Shown here one piece after another: positions 1 to 7,025 of a DNA stretch of 10,812 nt. A model generated the notes under the pieces. It did no database searches and had not been told where the DNA came from. It worked only from the letters and a program-made list of their open reading frames with translations. The stretch covers positions 1 to 10,812 of the forward strand of contig CAAGKE010000084.1 in assembly GCA_900770325.1 (NCBI GenBank). The letters are read 5' to 3'. How positions within the stretch are numbered: the stretch's first letter is position 1; each line of letters begins with the position of its first letter. The DNA comes from Lachnospiraceae bacterium. GTDB taxonomy: Bacteria > Bacillota > Clostridia > Lachnospirales > Lachnospiraceae. The translations under genes and the position numbers were made by a program.

Positions 1-1
1 A

Positions 2-64
2 CGGCAGGAAATATTTGAGAACCAGACCATCAAGAATACAGCAAAGCTGAAATTAATCAAGTAA
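2..64 (+). CDS. C-terminal end of an unidentified accessory gene (partial)
   Basis: One plus-strand frame is open from the left edge to a TAA at 62-64 and encodes about 20 residues ending in NTAKLKLIK. The start lies outside the window and the fragment is too short to assign a family. It is called a gene end because the stop is followed about 20 nt later by a convincing intrinsic terminator, and because a same-strand J-domain gene of the mobile-element kind comes next. The AT-rich, Lys-rich composition matches that neighbour rather than the minus-strand genes to the right. A chance open frame of this length cannot be excluded. Confidence 0.45.
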   Translation, partial: RQEIFENQTIKNTAKLKLIK

Positions 65-85
65 CTAAATAATCCATACCATTGA

Positions 86-130
86 AAGAGTGTGAAGCCT
101 ATTGAGTTTTCAAGGCACACACTCTTTTTT
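86..130 (+). terminator. Rho-independent terminator after the left-edge gene
   Basis: AAGAGTGTG at 86-94 pairs perfectly with CACACTCTT at 118-126. A partly paired inner stem (GCCT/AGGC) lies inside, and the 3' arm runs straight into a T tract ending at 130. The orientation fits the plus-strand gene ending at 64. It lies just ahead of the J-domain gene start at 149. Confidence 0.8.
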
Positions 131-148
131 ATTTGAAATGGAAAAGTT

Positions 149-543
<395 letters not shown>

Positions 544-566
544 TTGACAAAACTGTCAACGATGTT

Positions 567-595
567 ATTATATATACATTCAATGTATTTTGCAA
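567..595 (-). promoter_or_regulatory. Sigma-A type promoter of the tRNA-Thr gene
   Basis: On the minus strand, TTGCAA (590-595) and a consensus TATAAT (567-572) are separated by exactly 17 nt. The -10 box lies about 23 nt ahead of the first tRNA base, so transcription would start roughly 15 nt upstream of the mature 5' end. Confidence 0.8.
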
Positions 596-622
596 GCATT
601 TTTTTTATTTTTCACTCAATCT

Positions 623-631
623 AACCCCATA
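623..631. repeat. Left copy of 9-bp target duplication AACCCCATA
   Basis: AACCCCATA here is identical to 765-773. The two copies bracket the palindromic element in the 3' end of nagA. Fusing the copies restores a NagA frame that stops at TAG straight after this site. Confidence 0.6.
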
Positions 632-764
632 GTTACTATTCTCGTTGTTCACTGTAACACGCTTCGCGATGCACAGAAACTGCATAAAATGCAGTTTCGC
701 GCTTACTGTCCTCGGGATTTTTGCGCATTCTGCGGGAAAACGCCTCGCGGAACAGTGGTACGCG
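632..764. mobile_element. 133-bp multi-hairpin insertion in the 3' end of nagA
   Basis: The segment is bounded by AACCCCATA direct repeats. It holds a 10-bp perfect hairpin, GAAACTGCAT/ATGCAGTTTC (676-685 and 689-698, loop AAA). Outer arms are CACTGT (650-655) and ACAGTG (752-757), with GC-rich half-matched segments (CGCTTCGCG, CGCCTCGCG) just inside them. A further small hairpin is built on TGCG/CGCA near 721-733. It encodes no plausible protein. Its size, palindromic structure and flanking duplication fit a non-autonomous REP- or MITE-like element. The left terminus is less certain than the right, because the outermost bases are not good inverted copies. It supplies the last 20 codons and the stop of nagA. 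Confidence 0.7.
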
Positions 765-1902
765 AACCCCATAACTTTCCTCTGCAATAGGCAGCCGTTA
801 CCGAATAATCCTCATCCAGAACAACCAGATCCCCGTCATAACCTGCACATATCTTTCCCTTTCGGTCAGACACGCCAAGACAGCAGGCCGGATTCCATGT
901 ACAGGCATTGATGGCTGTATCCAGTGGAACTCCTGCTTCTTCCACCAGGATACGAAGCCCTTCATTCATTTTCAGGGTACTTCCGGCAATGGTGTCTGTC
1001 CCCTTCAGCCGTGCCAGACCATCCTCTCCGATTTCAATATCATGACCGCCTAACTGATAATTTCCTCCCGGCGGGCAATGCTTTGCCCGAAGAGAATCCG
1101 TAACCATAATACCATGATTTCTTCCCTTTGACTGAAAAAATACATTCAGGGCAGCCAGATCGGAATGATGGCCGTCTCCGATCACTTCACCGTACACATC
1201 CCTCATACGCAGGGCGGCTCCCACAAGTCCCGGTTTTCGATGATGATAGGGGGTCATTCCATTGTATACATGAGTCATGGAAATAGCTCCATTGGCAACT
1301 GCCATTCTGGCCTGTTCATAAGTGGCTGAAGAATGTCCCAGACTTACCACCACGCCATGAGAAACACAATAGCGGATCAGCGCAAAATCAATATCATGCT
1401 CCGGACTCAGCGTAATATAGCGGATCCAGCCTTCCGCAGCCTCCTGATACTTCTGAAACTGCTCTACAGAAGGAACCGCAATAGCCTCCGGCGGCTGAGC
1501 TCCTTTATAATCCATATCCAGAAACGGTCCTTCAAAATGAATTCCCAGGATCTCTGCCCCTTCATACCCTTCCCGTATCACCTGAGCCACACTGGAAACT
1601 GCTTTGAGCAGTACATCAGGCATCTGCGTCACAGTGGTGGGAAGAATGGAGGTCACACCTTCCTCCGGAATACGCAGCATCCAGTTTTTCAATCCTTCCG
1701 GCTCTCCGTCATTGGTATCATATCCATAAGCACCGTGGGTATGAATATCGATGAAACCCGGCAAAATCCTTTGATCTCCATAATCGGCTTCGCATACTCC
1801 GGTTCCATATTCATAAATGCGGCTGATCTTTCCGTCTATTATCTCGATTTGGGCAGGCAGAAACTGCCCTCCAATCCACACTCTCTTACTTTGAATTCGC
1901 AT
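703..1902 (-). CDS. nagA: N-acetylglucosamine-6-phosphate deacetylase NagA, C-terminus altered by an insertion
   Basis: A cytoplasmic amidohydrolase that removes acetate from GlcNAc-6-phosphate to give glucosamine-6-phosphate, the substrate of the NagB encoded just upstream. Visible family signatures are the metal motif HTHG (H54, H56), the HFEGPF block (H122, E124), further metal/substrate residues H190 (SLGH) and H211 (THVYNGM), and the catalytic Asp in VTDS (D269). The C-terminal AGYDGDLVVLD strand segment typical of this fold is present. The ATG follows GGAAGGA at a good distance. The protein is 399 residues; the last 20, from Ser380, are encoded by the inserted repeat element. Without it the frame would end after LWG at 379 residues, close to the usual family length. 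All catalytic residues precede the change, so the enzyme is probably active. Confidence 0.95.
   Translation of the reverse strand: MRIQSKRVWIGGQFLPAQIEIIDGKISRIYEYGTGVCEADYGDQRILPGFIDIHTHGAYGYDTNDGEPEGLKNWMLRIPEEGVTSILPTTVTQMPDVLLKAVSSVAQVIREGYEGAEILGIHFEGPFLDMDYKGAQPPEAIAVPSVEQFQKYQEAAEGWIRYITLSPEHDIDFALIRYCVSHGVVVSLGHSSATYEQARMAVANGAISMTHVYNGMTPYHHRKPGLVGAALRMRDVYGEVIGDGHHSDLAALNVFFQSKGRNHGIMVTDSLRAKHCPPGGNYQLGGHDIEIGEDGLARLKGTDTIAGSTLKMNEGLRILVEEAGVPLDTAINACTWNPACCLGVSDRKGKICAGYDGDLVVLDEDYSVTAAYCRGKLWGSRTTVPRGVFPQNAQKSRGQ
765..773. repeat. Right copy of 9-bp target duplication AACCCCATA
   Basis: Identical to 623-631. It encodes the Leu-Trp-Gly end of the original NagA on the minus strand; sequence to its left belongs to the inserted element. 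Confidence 0.6.
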
Positions 1903-1992
1903 ACGTTTATCCTTCCTGCCCGTTTTCTAAGCGACCCTGCTGTCTGCCCTGTTTCCCCTATATGCTTTATCCTTCACCAAAACATCTGCAAC

Positions 1993-2027
1993 ACAGTACG
2001 CAAAGCTAAAAACTGCAGTTTTACTGT
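1993..2027. repeat. Nested inverted repeat at the nagB stop, similar to part of the nagA element
   Basis: An outer pair ACAGTA (1993-1998) and TACTGT (2022-2027) encloses the perfect 14-bp palindrome AAAACTGCAGTTTT (2009-2022), overlapping the nagB stop codon. The order ACAGTA, short spacer, AAACTGCA, GCAGTTT resembles the minus strand of the nagA element (ACAGTAAGCGCGAAACTGCA and its complement arm). It could be a reduced relative. As RNA it would fold between nagB and nagA and might tune their relative expression. Confidence 0.5.
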
Positions 2028-2755
2028 ACCTGCATCAGGCTCAGCGCCGCTTCGTCTGCCACTACTGTTACATCATTATGCATCTGCAGAATGGATGCCG
2101 GCACGCTGGAAGTTACTTCCCCCTCTAAAGCTGCCTTCAAAATAGAGGCCTTATCAGCACCGCTGACCACCAGCAGGATTTTTCTGGCCTGCATAATGGA
2201 CTTGATGCCCATGGTATAAGCCTGCCTGGGCACTTCATCGGCAGAGGAGAAGAATCTTTTATTTGCTTCAATGGTACTTTCTGTCAGATCCACACAGTGA
2301 GTCATCTTGGCAAATACTTCTCCGGGCTCATTGAAACCGATATGTCCGTTATGTCCCAGCCCCAGAAGCTGCATATCAATGCCGCCAACACTCTCAATCA
2401 CCTGATTGTAACGCTGACATTCCTTTTCGCTGTCCATTACCATACCATCAGGAATATTTGTATTATCCAGATTAATATTGATGTCCTTAAAAAAATTGGT
2501 ATACATAAAATGGTAGTAGCTCTGCTCATGATTTCTGGGGAGACCCTTGTATTCATCCAGATTCACAGACTTAACCTCCGAAAAATCCAGATCCCCTTTC
2601 CGATACCATTCAATCAGCTGCTGGTATACGCCGATCGGAGTAGAACCGGTAGCCAGTCCCAATACGCAATTCGGCTTCATGATAACCTGAGCAGAAATAA
2701 TATTTGCCGCCTTCCGGCTCATATCGGCATAATCTTTTGCTTTATATATTCTCAT
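2021..2755 (-). CDS. nagB: Glucosamine-6-phosphate deaminase NagB
   Basis: Converts glucosamine-6-phosphate to fructose-6-phosphate and ammonia, feeding amino-sugar carbon into glycolysis; NagA, encoded downstream, makes its substrate. With the chosen start the protein is 244 residues, normal for the short Gram-positive NagB type. Visible motifs are the phosphate-binding GLATGSTPIGVY (33-44), NLDEYKGL with the catalytic-base Asp67, and GLGHNGHIGFNEP (132-144) with His138 and Glu143. The ATG at 2755 is chosen because MRIYKAKDYADMSRKAANII matches the family N-terminus and a perfect AGGAGG lies 5 nt upstream. The open frame extends 25 codons further to 2830, but that extension lacks family similarity and contains the ribosome site. 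The 85-nt gap to the CsoR gene shows no convincing terminator or promoter, so read-through from glgB is possible. Confidence 0.95.
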   Translation of the reverse strand: MRIYKAKDYADMSRKAANIISAQVIMKPNCVLGLATGSTPIGVYQQLIEWYRKGDLDFSEVKSVNLDEYKGLPRNHEQSYYHFMYTNFFKDININLDNTNIPDGMVMDSEKECQRYNQVIESVGGIDMQLLGLGHNGHIGFNEPGEVFAKMTHCVDLTESTIEANKRFFSSADEVPRQAYTMGIKSIMQARKILLVVSGADKASILKAALEGEVTSSVPASILQMHNDVTVVADEAALSLMQVQ

Positions 2756-2840
2756 AATTACCTCCTGCATATTTTTCAATTTGATAATTGCAAAACTCAT
2801 AATACTGCCCTCTGAAGAACTGTTTATCACCCGCTTTTCT

Positions 2841-3236
2841 TCATTTTATGAAACGGTCAATCGCTCGATTCAGTTCCTCGATCTCCTGCATATCTCCGCT
2901 TTCTATAGCATCCACCAGGCAATGCTGGATGTGATCCTGCAGAATCACCTTTCCCGTATTATTAATGGCAGATTTTACTGCCGAAAGCTGTATCAGCACC
3001 TCACTGCAGTCTCTTCCGGTCTCCACCATTTTCTTTATGGATTCCAGATGGCCTATGGCTTTTGAAAGCCGGTTCACCACTGCTTTCGTATTCTCGTGGG
3101 TATGTGTGTGATTATGATTATGCGGATGCTCTTCTTCACTGTTCCGGCAGGTGTGGACATGTTCGTAAACTGACCCGTCCGGACGCACATGAGTATGGAT
3201 ATGTCCCTGCGTCACTGTTTTTTCTTTTTCTTCCAA
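2841..3236 (-). CDS. CsoR/RcnR-family metal-sensing repressor with a His-rich N-terminus
   Basis: Residues 50-131 form the all-helical DUF156 fold of CsoR/RcnR/FrmR repressors. Cys77, His102 and Cys106 have the exact spacing (25 and 29) of the Cu(I)-binding Cys-His-Cys triad of Mycobacterium CsoR, so copper(I) is the likeliest signal. An extra His105 is also present. The N-terminal 50 residues hold eleven His and one Cys in two clusters (around 12-28 and HPHNHNHTHTH at 37-47), a probable additional metal-binding arm. The start is TTG at 3236, read with GAGGAG 9 nt upstream; no in-frame ATG exists in the N-terminal half. Only 3 nt separate it from the glgB stop, so translation is probably coupled. 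No copper exporter or chaperone gene is in the window, so the target is unknown. Confidence 0.85.
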   Translation of the reverse strand: MEEKEKTVTQGHIHTHVRPDGSVYEHVHTCRNSEEEHPHNHNHTHTHENTKAVVNRLSKAIGHLESIKKMVETGRDCSEVLIQLSAVKSAINNTGKVILQDHIQHCLVDAIESGDMQEIEELNRAIDRFIK

Positions 3237-3239
3237 TCC

Positions 3240-5585
3240 TTATTTCTCCTCTTCTGCAATCTTACGCTCCAGTTCCTCTTTCAGGTTCTTTTTTGCGCCT
3301 GCAGCTTTTTTCTCTGCTGTCTTTGGCTTTACAGACTTCTTCTGACGGGCTTTCGCTTTCGCATTCTGTGACGCCGGTTCCTCTACTCTTGAACAGCTAA
3401 ATACAGTTATTCCCATGGGCGGAACCTTAATACGGATGGAATTGGGATGGTCATCGCATTCCTCTTTTTTCGATGTCTTCACTCTTGGATTCAGAACACC
3501 GGTACCGCCAAATTCCGGTCTGTCACTGCTGAAAATCTCCTTATATTTCCCGTGGAAGGGAACACCGATTTTACGATCCTCATAAACAAGCGGTGAAAAA
3601 TTACATACCACCAGCAGTGTATCCTCTTCTTTCTCTGTCTTTCTAAGGAAAACCAGCATATTTTCATTTGCGGAAATACAATTGATCCACTGAAATCCGC
3701 TGGGGTCAAAGTCCATCTGGTACAAAGCCGGATACTCCTTATAAAGCTGCAGCAATGCCTTCATATAGTTCTGCATCTTCTGATGGTCTTCATATTTCAA
3801 AAGTTCCCATTCCAGTCCCTTTTCTTCCGACCATTCATCAAACTGGGCAAAATCCTGTCCCATAAAAAGCAGTTTTTTCCCGGGATGTGTCATCAGAAAT
3901 CCATAAGCCGCCCTCAGATTCGCAAACTTCATCTCCCGCTTGCCAGGCATCTTGCCAATCATAGATCCCTTTCCATGTACCACCTCATCGTGAGAAAGAC
4001 AGAGAATAAAGTCTTCGCTGTAATTATAGATCATACTGAAAGTCAACTCACCGTGATGATATCCCCTGAAAATCGGATCCAGCTGCATATAACCCAGAAA
4101 ATCATTCATCCAGCCCATATTCCATTTATAATCGAAGCCCAGACCATCTTCCTCCACTGCTCCGGTCACCTTCGGCCATGCAGTAGATTCTTCCGCGATC
4201 AGAACCGCTCCGTCTGCCTGTTTTCTAAAAATCGAATTTAGATGCTTGAAAAACTCTACTGCCTCCAGATTTTCATTTCCGCCATAAATATTTGCGATCC
4301 ACTCTCCATCATTCTTTCCATAATCAAGGTAAAGCATAGAGGCTACCGCATCCATACGGATACCGTCCACATGATACTTCTTTGCCCAGAACAATGCGTT
4401 TGCAATCAGGAAATTTTTCACCTCCGGCCTGCCGTAATTGTAGATCAGCGTACCCCAGTGAGGATGAGATCCTTTTCTTGGATCCAGGTGCTCATACAGG
4501 CAGGTGCCGTCAAATCCGGATAATCCATGGGTATCTCTGGGGAAGTGGGCCGGAACCCAGTCCAGGATCACGCCGATTCCCTGCTCATGCATGTAATTTA
4601 CAAAATACATAAAATCCTTGGGCGAACCGTAGCGGGAAGTGGGCGCATAATATCCCGTCACCTGATAACCCCAGGAAGCATCCAAAGGATGCTCCATGAT
4701 CGGCATCAGTTCCACATGGGTATATCCCATTTCCTTCACATAATCCGCCAGCATGGGAGCCAGCTCCCTGTAATTATAGAAATAACGTCCATCCTCCGGT
4801 TTTTTCCAGGAACCAAGATGAAGCTCATAAATAAACATGGGCTTCTTTTTTGTATCTGTCTCCTTCCTGTTCTCCAGCCATTTTTCATCACGCCAGTCAA
4901 AGCCGTTCAGATCAGCCACCACAGAGGCTGTAGCCGGACGAAGCTCCGCTGCGTTTGCATATGGATCCGCCTTCAAAAAAGTAAGGCCGCCTTTTGCCTT
5001 CACCTCATATTTATAAACTGCCCCTTCTTTCAGGCCGGGCACAAACAATTCAAAAATTCCGGAATCCCAGAGCCTGCGCATGGGCAGACGGCGTCCATCC
5101 CAAAGCACAAAATCTCCCACCACACTGACACGCAGCGCATTCGGTGCCCATACAGCAAAATAGACACCGGACACTCCGTTAATTGTCATGGGATGAGCTC
5201 CCAGCTTTTCGTAAATATCATAACAAATACCGGCATTAAACTTTTTCGTCTCTTTTTCCGTAATCTGAGGCGCAAAAGCATACGGATCCGTCATTTTCTG
5301 AACACTGCCGTCATCAAAGGTCACCTTCAGCTTATAATCCGGTATTCTGCGTTTTGGAAGCAATACGGCAAAAAACCCTGCTTCATCTTCTTTTTCCATA
5401 GGGTAGTTCTTTTTTACACCCGGGATTTCCACAGCAATCTCCTTTGCCGTGGGAATAAATGTCTGAATCAGCACACCCTCATCCGTAATGTGAGGGCCGA
5501 GAATATCATGAGGCTTGTCCTCCTCCGAATACACTACTGCCTCAATTTCCGCCCAGTCCATCATATTATATAATTTTTCATTCAT
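3240..5585 (-). CDS. glgB: 1,4-alpha-glucan branching enzyme GlgB
   Basis: Forms alpha-1,6 branches in glycogen (GH13 family). The order is an N-terminal carbohydrate-binding-like region, the second N-terminal beta domain (about 135-225), a catalytic barrel (about 250-620) and a C-terminal beta domain (to about 732). The nucleophile Asp412 (GIRMDAVASM), acid/base Glu465 (LIAEEST) and Asp533 (SHDEVVHGKG) have exactly the mutual spacing of the E. coli enzyme. The protein is 781 residues; about 50 at the end (732-781) form a Lys/Ala/Glu-rich, low-complexity and probably helical tail beyond the normal fold, ending KKNLKEELERKIAEEEK. The ATG follows GGGAGGG by 7 nt, and a good promoter lies 32 nt upstream. 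No other glycogen genes are nearby; the CsoR-type gene starts 3 nt after its stop. Confidence 0.97.
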   Translation of the reverse strand: MNEKLYNMMDWAEIEAVVYSEEDKPHDILGPHITDEGVLIQTFIPTAKEIAVEIPGVKKNYPMEKEDEAGFFAVLLPKRRIPDYKLKVTFDDGSVQKMTDPYAFAPQITEKETKKFNAGICYDIYEKLGAHPMTINGVSGVYFAVWAPNALRVSVVGDFVLWDGRRLPMRRLWDSGIFELFVPGLKEGAVYKYEVKAKGGLTFLKADPYANAAELRPATASVVADLNGFDWRDEKWLENRKETDTKKKPMFIYELHLGSWKKPEDGRYFYNYRELAPMLADYVKEMGYTHVELMPIMEHPLDASWGYQVTGYYAPTSRYGSPKDFMYFVNYMHEQGIGVILDWVPAHFPRDTHGLSGFDGTCLYEHLDPRKGSHPHWGTLIYNYGRPEVKNFLIANALFWAKKYHVDGIRMDAVASMLYLDYGKNDGEWIANIYGGNENLEAVEFFKHLNSIFRKQADGAVLIAEESTAWPKVTGAVEEDGLGFDYKWNMGWMNDFLGYMQLDPIFRGYHHGELTFSMIYNYSEDFILCLSHDEVVHGKGSMIGKMPGKREMKFANLRAAYGFLMTHPGKKLLFMGQDFAQFDEWSEEKGLEWELLKYEDHQKMQNYMKALLQLYKEYPALYQMDFDPSGFQWINCISANENMLVFLRKTEKEEDTLLVVCNFSPLVYEDRKIGVPFHGKYKEIFSSDRPEFGGTGVLNPRVKTSKKEECDDHPNSIRIKVPPMGITVFSCSRVEEPASQNAKAKARQKKSVKPKTAEKKAAGAKKNLKEELERKIAEEEK

Positions 5586-5617
5586 GTGGCAACCCTCCCG
5601 TATACCAGTATGACTTT

Positions 5618-5646
5618 ATTCTACCATCGGCGACCATAAATTACAA
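5618..5646 (-). promoter_or_regulatory. Sigma-A type promoter of glgB
   Basis: On the minus strand, TTGTAA (5641-5646) and TAGAAT (5618-5623) are separated by 17 nt. The start point would be near 5611, giving a leader of about 25 nt before the glgB ATG. It would drive glgB and the coupled CsoR-family gene, and perhaps nagBA. No operator palindrome is obvious over it. Confidence 0.65.
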
Positions 5647-5665
5647 CCAAAAAGCACAAAACGGT

Positions 5666-6901
5666 TTAGCTCAATGCATGCAAAAACAGGCCGCTGCGCA
5701 GCTTCGGCTCAAACCAGGTGGATTTTGGCGGCATCAGTTTTCCGGCATCTGCCACAGAAAAAAGTTCTTCAATAGATGTGGGATACATGGCAAAGGCCAC
5801 TGCACAATCATTTTGTACTCTGCGCTCCAGCTCCTCCAGTCCCCGGATACCACCGATAAAGTCGATCCGGTTATCTGTTTTGGGATCCCGGATATCCAGT
5901 ATCGGGAAGAGAATCTCTCTTTGTAAAAAGGATACATCCAGACCTTCCACCGGATCTGCCGAACAGAATTCCGGTTTCATATCCAAACGGTACCACTGTT
6001 TCTCCAGATACATCCCCATTTGACCCTTGTGCATCGGATGAACTGCTTCCGTTTCCAAAGTCACCGTGCATTTTCCACTAATTTTATGTAGAAATTCCTT
6101 AACTGTCAGACCATTCAGATCTTTCACTGCCCGATTATAATCCATAATCATCAGTTCTTCATCCGGAAACAGCACAGAAAGGAAATAGTTAAACTCCTCA
6201 CTTCCGTCATATCCCGGATGCTGTTCTCTGCGCTTCAGTCCCACCTTAACAGCAGAAGCGGCCCGATGGTGCCCATCCGCAATATAGATGCGGTCAATTC
6301 CGGCAAAGGTTTTTTCAATGATCCTTTTTTCTTCTTCCTCATCAATGATCCAACCCTGATGTGTAACGCCATCCTCCGAAGTAAAATCAAACACAGGTGA
6401 TTTTTCTCTTGTTCGTTTTACCACCTCTTCCAGTGTCTCATTTTTCCGATAGGCCAGAAAGATCGGGCCGGTCTGGGCATTGCACACATCCACATGACGA
6501 ATACGGTCTTCCTCTTTTTCCGCTCTGGTATTTTCGTGCTTTCGGATCACACCGTTCTGATAATCATCAATGGAAGCGCAGGCTACGATCCCTGTCTGTG
6601 TTCTCCCGTCCATTGTCAATGCATACAGATAATAGCAGGGCTTCTCTTCCTGAACGAATTTCCCGTCACGTACCATATTCCACAGCAGCTCACGGGCCTT
6701 CTGATATACCTCTGGGGCATACATATCATGACCTGCCTCAAACTGGGTCTCCGGGCGGTCAATATTCAAAAAAGAAAGAGCATTTTGCTTCACTGCTTCC
6801 CTCGCTTCCTCCCGGCTATATACGTCATAGGGCAATGCCCCGATCTTCTCCGCCAGACCACAGGCCGGCCGGATTCCATAAAATGCTTTTATTTTTGCCA
6901 T
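5666..6901 (-). CDS. DUF1015 (COG4198) family protein, linked to serine synthesis genes
   Basis: A 411-residue protein recognised as DUF1015 by its overall pattern: FYGIRPACGLAEKIGALPYDV at the N-terminus, RKHENTRAEKEEDR (120-133), the ADGHHR block (208-213) and the C-terminal PPKSTWFEPKLRSGLF. No signal peptide or membrane segment is visible. The biochemical role of the family is not established to my knowledge. The DGHHR motif recalls the motif of the ParB/sulfiredoxin fold, which includes the archaeal ADP-dependent serine kinase SerK and SbnI, and relatives have been labelled ParB-like. Together with its place directly after serC-serA on the same strand, this suggests a job in O-phosphoserine/serine metabolism; that is inference. 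The ATG follows AGGAGAGGAAAG. The 122-nt gap to serA contains an inverted-repeat structure. Confidence 0.85.
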   Translation of the reverse strand: MAKIKAFYGIRPACGLAEKIGALPYDVYSREEAREAVKQNALSFLNIDRPETQFEAGHDMYAPEVYQKARELLWNMVRDGKFVQEEKPCYYLYALTMDGRTQTGIVACASIDDYQNGVIRKHENTRAEKEEDRIRHVDVCNAQTGPIFLAYRKNETLEEVVKRTREKSPVFDFTSEDGVTHQGWIIDEEEEKRIIEKTFAGIDRIYIADGHHRAASAVKVGLKRREQHPGYDGSEEFNYFLSVLFPDEELMIMDYNRAVKDLNGLTVKEFLHKISGKCTVTLETEAVHPMHKGQMGMYLEKQWYRLDMKPEFCSADPVEGLDVSFLQREILFPILDIRDPKTDNRIDFIGGIRGLEELERRVQNDCAVAFAMYPTSIEELFSVADAGKLMPPKSTWFEPKLRSGLFLHALS

Positions 6902-6958
6902 TGTTTCTTTCCTCTCCTGTTTTCCATGCAGTTATTGAAAAAATCTGCACGGCAGTAA

Positions 6959-7025
6959 AACAGGAAAGCCAGCCCTTTCTCTCTGGCAACGAAAGAGCCG
7001 CTTTCCCGGTTTCATTTTCCCTGTT
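6959..7025 (-). promoter_or_regulatory. Alternative-pairing inverted repeats between serA and the DUF1015 gene
   Basis: The plus-strand segment AACAGGAAAGCC (6959-6970) has two possible partners. GCTTTCC (7000-7006) pairs with GGAAAGC (6963-6969), and TTTCCCTGTT (7016-7025, overlapping the serA stop) pairs with AACAGGAAA (6959-6967) with one bulge. The two pairings exclude each other. In the minus-strand transcript the shared arm is followed by a weak TGTTTTA run. It might be a leaky terminator or a processing signal; no regulator site is identified. Confidence 0.35.

Noticed and set aside
605..787. 60-codon minus-strand open frame over the nagA 3' end
   Set aside because: It is another frame of the palindromic insertion and would overlap nagA; such frames arise from the repeat itself.
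1333..2145. 270-codon plus-strand open frame opposite nagA and nagB
   Set aside because: It is antisense to two well-supported enzymes, has no ribosome site and no recognisable domain.
2756..2830. 25-codon upstream extension of nagB
   Set aside because: The extension contains the AGGAGG used for the ATG at 2755 and does not match the NagB N-terminus.
4527..5573. 348-codon plus-strand open frame opposite glgB
   Set aside because: It is the antisense shadow of a gene with all catalytic residues intact; its composition is rich in His/Ile/Arg as expected from reversed codons.
5647..5700. Search for a terminator after the DUF1015 gene
   Set aside because: Only short pairings such as TGCATGCA and AACC/GGTT are present, with no stem plus T tract, so read-through into glgB remains possible.
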